Part shown: positions 1 to 11,037 of the stretch, one piece after another
Numbering within the stretch: position 1 is the first letter of the stretch
Layout of the letters: every line of letters starts with the position of its first letter
Assembly (NCBI GenBank): GCA_018873225.1
Contig: JAEILZ010000005.1
Coordinates: 1,736,001 to 1,800,000, forward strand
Reading direction: 5' to 3'
Length of the DNA: 64,000 bases
Source of the DNA: [Phialemoniopsis] sp. UDSM-2020
Lineage: Eukaryota > Ascomycota > Sordariomycetes > Thyridiales > Thyridiaceae
The notes under the pieces: generated by a model
What the model was told of the DNA's origin: nothing
The model's database searches: none
Seen by the model: the letters and a program-made list of their open reading frames with translations, nothing else
Position numbers and translations under genes: made by a program

Positions 1-1632
1 TTTCTCATGGGTCAGAATCTTTCGCTCTGGCTCAGAACTGTCATTTTTGACATCCGAAGATTCTGCATCCAAATCGATTGGTGTGTTGGAAGACCCATCA
101 CTTGTGTCGAGATCTACAACCTCGGAAGCGGGAACACGCGCGCGCTTTCGGGCTCTAGATCTCGTTTGGCGGCCTTTCTTTTTTTCAAGGTCTTCAGGTA
201 GAGGAACAGGAACAACCTCGCCCGCCTCAAGCCTCCTTAAGAGACCTTCGTAATGCTCTGCGCGGTAGTCAGCCTCGTCTGCCCGAAGAGCGTGTTCCTG
301 CACCTGATCTCGCAAGATTTTCATCTCTTCCTCGCACTGCTTGATGTCGTCATCCAAGCGAACGTCGTCGTCCCAAGAGAAGTCCTTTGGCGGCTCGATT
401 TGGAGGCTTTCTCTTGCCTCAGAAACAACTATACCGTCTGTCTTGGAGCAAACGAAAGTGATTGCTGATATGTTTCCATCGAGCTGAATCTGCCGCTTGA
501 AGGCATCTCCAAGTAGACATTTGGCAGTCTTGTCGTCCACAGCGCGGATGATTGGTGCGACGATCCAGAATCCAGTAGCATTCTGAAGATACCGTGCTGC
601 TACTGCAGCTCGCGCAGCATTGGCATCCTGGGTACCTGGCTGCGTGAGTTAGTCTTTTTTTAACACGTTACCCCGGGTACGTAAATTGCAGATCATTCTA
701 ATACCAGAATACGCTTCAGGTATTATTTGAGACTTACTAGATCAACGATAACCGCTCCCGTGGAGAGAGCCGTAGCTTTGATGAACACTCGGACGGTCTT
801 GACAAGTGGCCACAGCTCCATCTGCTTGGTACCTGTCTTATCCCTGCTATCCACGAACTGGCGCAGCTGCTCGTACAGCGAAGCTGCACTTATGGCATTC
901 AGATGCTTGATGGTTCCAAGAACTTCAAGAATTTCGGGCCTCTCAGAAAGATCCGTAGAGGTATATTTCCTGATGTCTTCCTTGGATGCATCGGGATATA
1001 CCGCGACGATTTTGGCCCAGGCGGCCTCAGCCTCTGGGTCGTTCTTGAGTGCCACTTGGGCATCATGCTCATCGCCGTCATCAATGTCTCCGAGTAGCGA
1101 GCTCAGCTCTGTAGTCCACTCGCTGGGAGAGATGAACTCAATCTCGGCACGATACAACTGTGCCGGATCATCTGAAGAGTTGTAGGCTATCTCCGTAGAG
1201 CAAGCTGTACATGCGCGGACGCAATTGGTAGGGATGAGGCTACTCATACATTAGTTCTTGTTTTTGAAGGAGGAGGACTTGTAAGAGGGCGGGTAGCTAC
1301 CGATCCTCGTCAAGGAGCGCATTGATGATGGAGCTCTTGCCAGCTCCTGTGCCGCCAAGCACGGCAATAATGGCTTTGGAAGTCTGCTTTTCCGACAGCA
1401 CATCCTCAATTCTCTTGATCCAATGCTTTGCCTCGATGTTCTTCGTGCCTGATGAAAGAAGTGACGCCTTTAGAGTGTGGAGGAATTCGTAGCCGATGCC
1501 AGACGCATTCTCCAAATGCTCGACGGTGGATGAATGAAGAAGCTTCTCGAAGTGATCAAAGTTTCCCGTAGATGATGACGCATCTGACTGAGGAGGCAGC
1601 GGATGGCTGCCATCACCCAAGGCGTCAGCCAT
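1..1632 (-). CDS. Nuclear GTPase SLIP-GC-like protein, dynamin superfamily (C-terminus off window)
   Basis: Exons run 1301-1632, 738-1242 and 1-639 on the minus strand. The introns are 58 nt and 98 nt, phases agree, and 492 residues are visible. The G domain is complete at sequence level. A P-loop GGTGAGKSS sits at about residues 93-101 in exon 1. A threonine-containing segment follows (SLIPTNCVRACTA). G3 reads VDLPGTQD and is split exactly between VDL and PGTQD by the second intron. G4 reads SKTD. The region after the G domain is charged and helical and ends in a basic, nuclear-signal-like stretch (RSRARKRARV) before the window edge. The family fits SLIP-GC, a large GTPase of vertebrate germinal-centre B cells with many poorly studied fungal relatives. 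In fungi the role is unknown. It diverges from the cyclin gene across two small transposons. The start is the first ATG of the open frame. Confidence 0.85.
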
Positions 1633-2142
1633 TTTGCTAATGTAACCCGAATCTCCCTCAAATGAATGTGAATAGCTTCGTAGATGATGAGCCTGATCGT
1701 TGTTGAGTGATGAATGGTCAAGGTGGGAATGACAACTTTCTAGGTTTGTGTCTAGGGAGGGGAAGCAGTGTGAGAAATTGCTCCGTGAGAAAACTATTGT
1801 AGGTGTATTTCAAGGGAAGGATTGGCTTCAAATGAGGATGACGGAGGAAGGGGAAAGAAGATGACCGGTAGCTAGGGCTGTGAGAATATAGCTCCGGAAT
1901 CTTGCCGCAGATTTGAGGATGTCAAAGTGCAAATGAGCAAGATTGATGTACAATCTCTGATGCCAGATCTAGGATGTTTAAGTAGAGCCTCAGGTGTTGT
2001 TTGAAATAATAGCCCCTAGGATCAGATCCGGGACGAAAGAACGAGCCTTAGGACTTTAGTCAAGAATCTGAGCCAGAGATATTAGGCATTGATCCAGATT
2101 TTAGTTTGCCAGGCTTTCCAGATTGAAGGAATATCTTACCTG

Positions 2143-2310
2143 GCAAGTGGGTGACAGATTGGTTGACGGGTTTTCTCATGAATGTATCTTGAATATTAAC
2201 TGGTCAACCAGGAACTATCCCACTACCTCAGATAAAACGGATCATTCAACCTGTTAGTGATTTGGGTAGATATTGATCAAAACCCGTCAACCATGCTGAC
2301 AGCCACTTGC
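2143..2310 (+). mobile_element. MITE-like inverted-repeat element, copy 1 (168 bp)
   Basis: The left end begins GCAAGTGGGTGACAG. The right end, read on the minus strand, begins GCAAGTGGCTGTCAG. The terminal inverted repeats extend about 31 bp with few mismatches. CTG flanks both sides (2140-2142 and 2311-2313), consistent with a 3-bp target-site duplication. It has no coding capacity. Two relatives lie at 2660-2826 and 21324-21489, all in the same orientation. It is best described as a non-autonomous DNA transposon; the superfamily is undetermined. Confidence 0.85.
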
Positions 2311-2659
2311 CTGGTCAGGGATACATGATATAAACACATCTATCAACCGAGCGGAACAAAATTAGCACAACAGCGACACACTCCTTCATGAGACCAATCA
2401 CTCCTTATCAATAACTATTTGATATCATGTATACAGTCTCCGTATACGATGGCTCAAGATACGGCTTACAATAAGCATCAGCAAGTGCTGAGTGCTTCTG
2501 ACGTCAAAAACTGCAAGCCGCAATCACATGGTCACTTCTCGTCCACCGAGACACATCGACTCGATTCAGTCCTGATAATGGCGACTGTGTGAAGTATACC
2601 CTCATGTCTTAATTACTGATAACCTCGCATGCAACTGCCCCTAAAAATCCGCTTTCATG

Positions 2660-2826
2660 TCAAGCGGGTGACAGATTAGTTGACGGTTCGCCTTCTCGAT
2701 GTACCTCGATCCATAACTGACCAACAAGAATTATCCCACTACTTAAGCGCATATAGATCAATCAGTGTAATGGCAGTTCGTGTAGAGATTGATTCCAAAC
2801 TGTCAACCTTTCTGACACCCACTTGC
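2660..2826 (+). mobile_element. MITE-like inverted-repeat element, copy 2 (167 bp)
   Basis: This is the same family as the elements at 2143-2310 and 21324-21489. The left end is slightly decayed (TCAAGCGGGTGACAG); the right end is CTGACACCCACTTGC. Flanking ATG occurs on both sides (2657-2659 and 2827-2829), consistent with a 3-bp duplication. Internal sequence including TTATCCCACTAC and AGATCAATCA is shared with copy 3. No open frame of its own. Confidence 0.85.
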
Positions 2827-3014
2827 ATGTGTTCGAGAGGAGGGCATTCAGGGGCTCAGGGGTGAGGTGACGTCGTGATCCCCACGGCGACCCCTGCCAT
2901 AGCTTTATCTTATCTTATCGCGACCCACGCTATCGCGTTTTTTGACCTCCATGGCTGAGGGTCAACTTCATCTTGATTAATGCCTGCGTTTGTAGACGTG
3001 AGTTTGATTTCGAC

Positions 3015-4043
3015 ATGGCGCATATATCAAATCCGCTCGCAACACCCGAGCAGCTGTATCAGCGTCATTCTCTCAGTGGTCTCCCGACGGACTTGGGAGA
3101 TGTAGTCCTTTTCGCGACACAATGCCTGACACAGGCCGCCGGCCTGCTTCTCCAACTCCCACAATCAGTAACGGCGCAAGCCAACGTCGTCCTCGCGCGG
3201 TACTGGCTGGTTGAGTCATCCACAGCACACGAGCCGAGTGTAAGCCCTTACATATATCGACGAGAAGAAGAACAGCTCCCCTAACTTTCATCGCAGGATG
3301 TCTCCGCCACAGCCATCTACCTTGTCGCCAAGCTCGGCCCCTCCCCGCGCTCTCCCCGCGACGTCGCCAACGTCTACGCCTACCTCCTCTCCTCGCAAAG
3401 CTCCTTCTTCCGCAGCAGCCACAAGACCCCTTCAATACCCAGCGACCCGTCCGCGTACTACCTCACCGATTCGGCCTACCACGCCTTCCACAACCGCGTC
3501 CTCGCCCTCGAGGCGCGCATCCTCTACGCCCTCTCCTTCGACACGCACGTCTCCCTACCCCACCCGCTCGCAATCACATACCTGCAGGCGCTCAGCTTCC
3601 TCGGCCACCAGAAGGAGGCGATATCGCGCCGCACAGTGGAGCACCTCAACACGGCGCTGCTGTCGCCGCAAATGCTGTACCTGACGCACCAACCTAACGC
3701 CCTGGCCGTGTCGGCAATATACAACGCCGCGCGAGATGTAGGCGCCAAGATGCCCGAGTGCGAATGGTGGGAAGTGTTTGACGTGGACCGGGAGGAGCTG
3801 GGGTTCCTGGTGGTGGGGATGCGGAGCGTAGAGGGCTGGGCGCGCAAGCAGAGGGAGGAGATGCCAGCTCTGTGGGAGGGCATGTTGACCCTGAAGCTGG
3901 TCAACGAGGAGCTCCGGAGGCAGGGTTTACATATCGGCAATGGGTCCAGCAGAGCCGATGGGGCCGTCGACGAGGAGACAGAGATGATGCGCAAGATGGA
4001 TGAGAGGATAGCGGCCGGGGAAGGCGGCGACCAGATAACATAA
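3015..4043 (+). CDS. Cyclin-domain protein (cyclin L-like)
   Basis: Two exons, 3015-3239 and 3297-4043, with a 57-nt intron (GTAAGC...GCAG), encode 323 residues. Residues about 45-95 (TAQANVVLARYW, then DVSATAIYLVAKLG across the splice) are the N-terminal cyclin fold as seen in fungal cyclin-L/C/K-type transcription cyclins. A second cyclin repeat follows (HNRVLALEARILYALSFDT...LPHPLAITYLQAL). Such cyclins pair with CDK11/CDK12-like kinases acting on RNA polymerase II or splicing; the partner is not visible here. The C-terminus is a charged tail. An in-frame ATG at 2973 would add 14 residues. I chose 3015 because MAHIS leads directly into the conserved part. The gene is convergent with the coiled-coil gene downstream. 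Confidence 0.8.
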
Positions 4044-4220
4044 TATGCCACAGATGACCAAAGATAATGAAAAGACAATGACCGACAACAATCTCGAACC
4101 CAGAAGTGGCACCACCCGCATTACTGTATTATCAAGCACTGCAGAATGAGGTTCATTCTCATGAGATATCAGCATCAAGCAATGTATACACTGAGCTTCA
4201 AGGAAAGGCCTCGGCTATGT

Positions 4221-5844
4221 TCAAGTAGTAGGCTTGGATGACTCGCCGTTATCAGCTGAGCCCTGAGCCTCTCTCCGTGCCTTGGCACCAGCCTTGAGCT
4301 TCTCCCACTTGTCCCGATATTTGACTAGAGTCCGTTCCATCCTACCATACTCCTTTTCCAACACCTCCATCTGCTTTGCCTGTTTGGCCAATTGCTCCTC
4401 CAATTCTGCGTTCTTCTTGCGCAGGCTCTCATCCGTCCCTGGCGCTTTCGCTCCTCCGCCCGACGAGACTGGAGACCCAGGCCGGATGAGGCGCATGCTC
4501 TCCTGTAGGGCTAGATGCGAGTTCTGGGCGTTGGCTTCGAAAGCATGCAACCGTCTGCTCAATTTGTCGAGCATATCTTTTAGGCCAGCGTTCTCCGTAT
4601 AGAGCTCCTCGATCACATTTTCCAGCTGAGTCTTGCCCAGACGCTTCTTGACACCGGGCGACAGGGAGCCCTGCGTCTCGCGTGCGTCGACGAAATCATC
4701 CTCGTCGATCCCTTCGAGGTTGTCGCCATCATCCGCGTGTATAGAAGCGGCCATCCTCCGCTTCTCCTTTTGATCGAAAGAGAGGATGTTTGCATATGAG
4801 GCAGTATGGCCAGTTTTGGGCACGACATAGAAAGAGTCATTCGGCCCGTGACCATCGCGTGAGAGCGCCCGGAGAGCGGCTTTCGAATATATCTGAGACA
4901 GATCTGGCTCCTGATTGAGCGTAATGGTTGCAGACTTAGGTCGATTTCTCTTCTGAGGAGGGGCTTCCGGTGTCGCAGCCGCTTCCGTCACAGATTCTTC
5001 TGCGATCAATGGCAGCCCTGCAAAGGCTAGTGGCGCAGACAGTCGGTTGAAGATATTACCAAAAGTGTTGTAGAACCTTGAGAAGCCCTCCTCGCTGGAC
5101 TCGGCAGCCGTGGGCTCTTCCTTCTGGGGAGCAAGCTCAGCAGTCTTTGACTCGGGGAACGTCGGTGTCGTGTGCGAAGGTGGGATCCAGGATGGTTTTC
5201 CTTTTTGATGGAGCATGCTCTGCATTTGCGAACGCGACCCTGACCCTTCCCTGCGCAGGTGACGCTCAAGATTACCGGGTGCCTGCTCATTTGAAACACT
5301 CGGCGCTAGGGGTTGCGGTCCTCGATACTTGGATCGTATACCACGGGCCGAAGCTAGGTTGCTGGCTATCGATGACGAGAGATCTCTTGCTTGATACCGT
5401 CGCTGTTGAACAGGGCTAAGCTGCCCAGACGTTTTGCCAGGTGGGGAGGCTGCCTCGTCTTTCGCAACGGCCGAATCGGCAACTCGACCATCCTGGGCAA
5501 CTGCCTCTTTTTCACTAGACTCTCCAGCCTCATTTTCCGGCCCTGGTTGAACGGGATTCTGCGACGGATACTTGAGAAGCTCAGAGAGTCTTTGATGGTG
5601 CTGCTCGAGGAGGCGAAGGGTTCTGAGTGCCTCGATGCTGGTCGTCGATTTTGCTGCGTTGGAAAACTCCCCAGCGGCCAAGGCATGTTCATTAATCGCA
5701 ACAGTAGTGTCTGAGGTTTGCGTCGCCGTGGAAGCAGCTCTTGCGTGGTCGTGTGCCTGCAATTCTCACCGTTAGCCACAGATCAACTTCCCATGGTGTT
5801 ACGTCGTAAGCGGGGTTCACCTTGATTAATGAGGAGGTGTCCAT
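4221..5844 (-). CDS. MIT-like N-terminus plus C-terminal coiled coil; candidate Atg38/NRBF2-type protein
   Basis: Exons 5821-5844 (MDTSSLIK) and 4221-5756, joined over a 64-nt intron, give 519 residues. Residues about 7-75 (KAHDHARAAST... then EHALAAGEFSNAAKSTTSIEAL...LEQHHQRLSELLK) look like a helical MIT hairpin of the kind that opens NRBF2/Atg38, a subunit of the autophagy phosphatidylinositol 3-kinase complex. The middle, about residues 80-370, is disordered and rich in S, P, E and Q. Two coiled-coil segments follow (VIEELYTENAGLKDMLDKLSRRL and the stretch after DESLRKKNAELEEQ). Yeast Atg38 is much shorter, so the assignment is an inference from architecture only. An upstream in-frame ATG at 5916 would extend the N-terminus by 24 residues. 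The gene shares a divergent promoter with the GRAM-VASt gene. Confidence 0.6.
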
Positions 5845-6817
5845 GACTGAAGTACCGAGTGGGTTTGGGACACTGCAAAAGGACGAAGAAGCCGCTCGCA
5901 GGGTTTTGTTTATCAACCTTTACCAACGCATAGTATCACGGCGATGGGAGTGGACTGCTTGTAGAGGTTGCAAGTGTGAGTTGTAGTAGTTCTCTGGTCA
6001 ATGGTCAAGTTGCTGATTCGGTGCTGATGTGACAGAGAGAAGGTTAAAAAGATGGGGTGTGGGGATCGAGTCGAGTGGTGCTTGCTTATCTTAGCTATCG
6101 GACAATGCAGGTCGTGGGTGCCGAATTGCGCTAACTCGACGAACTGCTCGTGGCAGGAAGGAGCCCTGTTCAAACTGACCAGCCCTGTAAAAACCCGCTT
6201 TTCGTCCCTAGTGGCTGGACAAACGCTGGGAAACACGGGAGCAGTCGCCCCAGAAGGTTTTAGCGCGGCGCAACTGCAGTGGGACAGGCTGGGACAGGCC
6301 AATGAATAGCGTGGCAGGTGCCCCAGATAGCTCCCTGTCACTGTCGCAAGGAGTCCTGAACGAGAGGCAATCGTGCTATTCCAATGTTGCAGCCTGTTTC
6401 GAAGCCACAGTCAAAACGCCGCCAGCCGGCCTCCCAGTACGCAACCCCCCCGCCTCCTGGTCAAATTTCTCGCGTCTTTGTCTAAGGTCTGGAACAACTG
6501 GGAAATCAGGGCGATCAGCTTTTGTCATCATTCTATTCTTTGCGGTAACAACAATCAATTCGTATTTCTCGTCCATCTCTAGGACGCTATATGCGCCGAG
6601 CCTCTCTTCCGTATCGACCAGGAAATACGGAATCACGGCCCACACCAAAATCGATGACGATGTTCTAGCGCGCGGCGCACTCTCCAAGCAATAAAGCTGG
6701 GCCCTTCCCGACGCCGACCTTCGAATTCCCGCGTGAAGCATAAATCGTCGTCGCAAATATCACCTCAATACTGGAGCGCATCTCTGCTGGGTTCGTTCCT
6801 CAATTGCATCCCTGAGC
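5845..6817. other. Divergent promoter region, no gene supported
   Basis: This lies between the divergent MIT/coiled-coil and GRAM-VASt genes. Short open frames on both strands overlap each other and have no recognisable domain, so I treat the interval as shared promoter and 5' untranslated sequence. Confidence 0.55.
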
Positions 6818-9800
6818 ATGGACGGAAACGGCCTTGGCAAGCTCCTCCCGAAATCCATCGCTGCGAAACGCCGTCGCAAGAAGCAATCGACCTCAGGCGA
6901 TGGGTCTGGTGACGAATCTCCGCGCGGCAGAAGCATTGCCAGTCGCGAGACCACCGAGAGCGATGGAACAGGGTCAATCAACGCACCCGACGAGGAGGAG
7001 ACAAGCTTAATATCTTATGAATCCGACCATGACTCGTAAGTGAGCTCTCACATGCCATACACTTTCCCTCCCTTGCGTTCGTGTCTGCCCTGCTTCGTTT
7101 GCCTCGGATTGCTCGTTCCAAGCTCGGGCAGCTTCTCTTTGACTTGGCGGAGGGGCAGGCTTAGAGCTTTCCTCCGTACTGGCATCAGCGTCACCAATGT
7201 GGAGTGCGGCTGGAGGTTCAGAAAGCTTGGATGCGCCCGTACGAATTTACGGGTCACCGAATCCGCGTGGAGCTCCTCGCATTTCGCATTCAACAAGCAG
7301 CACTGAGAGCAAGCGACCCCTGGAGCTCCCGAGCCCACCGCCAGCTGCGCTGCCCACCTGAGGTGTTGAATCCTGGTGCCTTGTCCCCAAGCTCAGTTCC
7401 ACCTTCGCCGCCCGCGATCGCCATAGGGGGGTTTTTTCAATTACCGCATTGCTCCTCGCATCACACAGCTTTTCTTCTTTGTGTCGCATTCGTTCCTCTG
7501 ACCGACTTTTTTCACTGTCAATTCGTTCCTTTTGTTTTTGTTGCTGCTTCCTTTTGTTTGCCATAGTGGCAGCCCAGCCCGCTCTACCAATTCTTGCCTC
7601 GTCTTGGTTGGCTAGCCTCTCAATAGCCTGTTTCTTGAACCACGTTTCTGACGACGACTAGACCTGCGACCAGACCTACCACTATCATTTCCACTCATCC
7701 CTCTCAGATCGGGTATCTGACGACATCATCGCCCCTCGTTCAGGCAGACCATCTGCAGGAGATCCAGAACCCGGAGGAACACGACTCTGAAACTCCATTT
7801 CCGGACTTACCAACGGACCCCTCGCTCTCAACCCGGCCGTTGTCAGCATCCAGCTCAAGTGGCCTTGTTCCCCCACGGCCACAATCTCGAAGATCGCCCT
7901 CCCCTGTTGGACGCCTCAAAGACGTGTTCAAACCTCGAAAAAGTTCAACGAGTACGGCCTCTTCTAGCCCAGAACGGCGAGCTCGCAGCGAGAAGTCATC
8001 ATCCGCACAATCCGCAGGAGGTGCCCATCCTCCTCAACGAGTGCCAGACTTGCCCACTCTTTCTCAGTCGGCTTCTACAACTGATGCGTCCAAGGTAACG
8101 TCGACTGAGCGTTTTCGAAGGCTGTCTAGAGGGCAAAAGATCGATACCACCACACCCCCTCGCACCCCACCCACCGGCGACCAGGCCACTCCGGTCATTG
8201 TCAACACGCCCCCGACTCCGACGGATCCCTCTCACCCCGATCAAAAGTCGGTGTCTTCGCGGACTTCTTCGCCTGATGCGTCACGTCGCGGCGCCCAGAC
8301 GAACGCATCTGGCTCTCCCCAAGGGAACATGATCTCACAGAGAAGGGCTAGATCAGGCTCTGGAAACATTGGACCGAGCAAGCTATCAAATATCACTTTA
8401 GCTCCGCTCACTCCTACTCCGGAGAACGGTCCCAACACACCTTCTTCTGCGGGATTCTTCTCTTCTATGCTATCCGCTGCTCAAAACGCTACAAACACCC
8501 TGAGCAACACCATTACAAATACCAATATCCCGTCTTGGAACAATAACAACAAGAAATCGCCTTCTACTACTAGACTCCAGGAAGGAGCCAGTGACGACAA
8601 TATAGAGGTTGAATCGGCGACCGAGGTTTCGTCAGAACACCACATGGAGTCGAAGGAGCTAGCCGTGAATACTCTCGGCAAGGGGGACCTCAGTCTGAGC
8701 CAGCTCGGTATACCAGAACCAAGTAGCTCGACTGCGACACCCACAACTGCTAAGTTTCACGACTCCGCTGAAGCCAGGACCCGCTCCGAGTCGGCACCTG
8801 CCGAGAACTACTCATATGCTGCTGCGCCGGACAGCGTCTCCGAGGACTCACGTCCAAGGTCACTGTACGACACTGCGGCTCCAGGTGACCGCACTACGCC
8901 GTCCAGTAGTATTTACGAAGGCAAGTCGTCTGGTATCCAACGAAGTGGAAGTATAAGAAGCGCGATTGGTCGCCATCGCAAGAGGGGGAGCTCCATTACA
9001 ACTGGTGGCACCGCAGCCACAGGAGGGACTATCGCTGCCGCAATTCTCGCGGCCAATGCATCTGTCGCCCATCCTTCCGCGCAAGCGAGCACTCCCAAGC
9101 TCACTGGCTTTGCGGTAGCTAATAAGAAGCGCAATCGGGATTTTCATGCTCTCTTCAAAAGCGTGCCGGATGACGATTACCTAATAGAGGATTACGGGTG
9201 TGCCCTGCAGCGAGACATACTCGCGCATGGGAGACTTTACATCTCAGAGGGGCATCTGTGCTTTAGCAGCAACATCTTGGGCTGGCAAACAACCCTAGTT
9301 CTCAGCTTCGATGAGATCATCGCAGTCGAGAAGAGGAGCACGGCCCTCGTCTTCAAGAATGGCCTCATGATATCCACTCTCCATGTCAAGCATGTCTTCG
9401 CAAGCTTCATGAGCCGCGATTCGGTCTATGACTTGATTGTCAAGATTTGGAAGCTCGGGCACCCAAGCCTCCAAAGCTCACTCAACGGCGTCCGTATCGA
9501 CGAAACAGGCGGCGACAAGACTGAAAAACTCGATTTTGATGGATCGGTTGGCAGTCGAAGCATCACTTCGGCATCCGACGACGATAGCGAGGAAGAGGAT
9601 GACGTCTATGATGAGGATGAGGAGAATGACGAGGACTTCGAGACTACCCAAATGACAGAACCTGGCTTGGTAGACAATGACGGGGAAAAGGCAGTCTCGC
9701 GCAAACCCTCGGGTGCGGTCGCCGCCAATGGCAGTTCACCAGACAAGTCCAAAGAGGCTCCTGCAACAGCAGCTGGAGGCGACTTTCCTGGACCAGCTAC

Positions 9801-11037
9801 ACACGCGGCGACGGACTGTGGCGATTCTGCCTCGCATTACGACAAATTACTCGCCGACGAGGTGATCCCTGCACCCCTTGGGAAGGTCTACAGCCTGATG
9901 TTTGGGCCTACATCCGCGGCTTTCATGTCGAAGTGGCTGGCTAATGACCAGAAATGCACTGATATCCAGATGGAAGATCAGAAGGGATTATCCCAGGACA
10001 ACAAGAGCCACACTTATACCTATATCAAGCCGCTGTATGGTGCCATTGGCCCCAAGTCGACAAAGTGCATCATCACGGAGCAAATCGAAAACATCGACTT
10101 GGAAAAGGCCGTCAACGTGAACTGTACGACGCAGACTCCGGAAGTTCCCAGCGGCAATGTCTTCAGCGTCAAAACAAAGTACTGCCTGTCTTGGGCCGAG
10201 AACAATGGCACAAGAGTCCAAGCCAACTGCACTGTCGAATGGACTGGCAAGAGCTGGCTAAAGGGTACGTGAACTTTTTATTGGTGTCGCACCTAATGTA
10301 ATTCAACTAACACAAATCCAGGAACCATCGAAAAGGCAGCAAACGAAGGCCAGGTTCAGTACTGCAAAGACATATTCGCGGCCATCAAAGGAGCTATCTC
10401 CGCTCGACCACGCGTGAATACACTCACTAACGGTGCGGGAGGCAAAGGGAAGAAGAAGCGCAAGGGCAAGTCTGCGCTTGCGTCGAGCCCTACCAGTGAC
10501 ACTGAGGGTACGACTAGGGCCCCGAAGAAACAGGATTGGGGCGTTTTCGAGCCCTTGCGCGGTGTGCTGGGACCTATCGTGGATATACTTGGGCCCCTCA
10601 TGACAGGCAATGTCGTCTACGGACTTTTGGTTGGCTTATTAGTGGCAAGCTGGTTCGGCTTCGGCTTCACAAACCGAAGATCGCCTGGGAATTACGGACA
10701 TGACATTGGCTACTACGCCTACCCGGATCGTTTGGCAGCTTACGATGAGATATGGAGACGTGAGGAGAGCGACCTCTGGGACTGGCTAGAAGAACGAGTT
10801 GGCATGGATCGCCTCAATGAGGGAGCACCGCCAGTGCGCAAGCGAGCTGTGGAGGCCAGGACTGTCGAAGAAAAGGTCCGGGAGGACCGAATGGATGATC
10901 GAGAGATCAGGGAAGCAATACGAGTTACCGAGGAGAAACTCAAGGTCCTCAAGTCGGTCGTCGATAAGAAGGGAGGCCCACAGGCGGCGGAGAGTGGGAG
11001 TGCGAATGAACAAAAGCATAGCGAAGCGTCGTCATAA
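6818..11037 (+). CDS. GRAM-VASt domain sterol-transfer protein (Lam/Ysp family)
   Basis: Three exons: 6818-7035, about 7662-10264 and 10322-11037. The long first intron (about 630 nt) could end at 7661 or 7673; both acceptors keep the frame, giving 1,178 or 1,174 residues. The commonly favoured acceptor at 7707 would shift to a TGA. The N-terminus is basic, then a long S/T/P-rich disordered region. A GRAM domain spans about residues 560-675 (RDFHALFKSVPDDD...GWQTTLVLSFDEIIAVEK). A VASt domain spans about 798-965 (DEVIPAPLGKVYSLMFG...TVEWTGKSWLKGTIEK). One membrane span lies near 1034-1054 (VVYGLLVGLLVASWFGFGF), with a short charged tail. This matches yeast Ysp2/Lam proteins, tail-anchored in the ER and moving sterol at plasma-membrane contacts. 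No N-terminal BAR/PH domain is seen. Confidence 0.92.
7036..7661 (+). other. Long 5' intron of the GRAM-VASt gene
   Basis: Donor GTAAGT lies at 7036 and the acceptor CTAG ends at 7661 (or CCAG at 7673). At about 630 nt it is roughly ten times the other introns here. It is pyrimidine-rich in its second half. A small additional exon inside cannot be excluded. Confidence 0.6.

Larger units (their letters stand above)
1633..3014. other. Divergent intergenic region with two inverted-repeat elements
   Basis: This stretch separates the divergently transcribed GTPase and cyclin genes and must hold both promoters. It contains two copies of a short inverted-repeat transposon, annotated separately. I see no convincing coding frame; the short frame at 2680-2865 lies mostly inside the second transposon copy. 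Confidence 0.6.

Noticed and set aside
5913..6341. 142-codon minus frame in a divergent promoter
   Set aside because: Overlaps other frames on both strands, no domain, and lies where the promoters of two genes must be.
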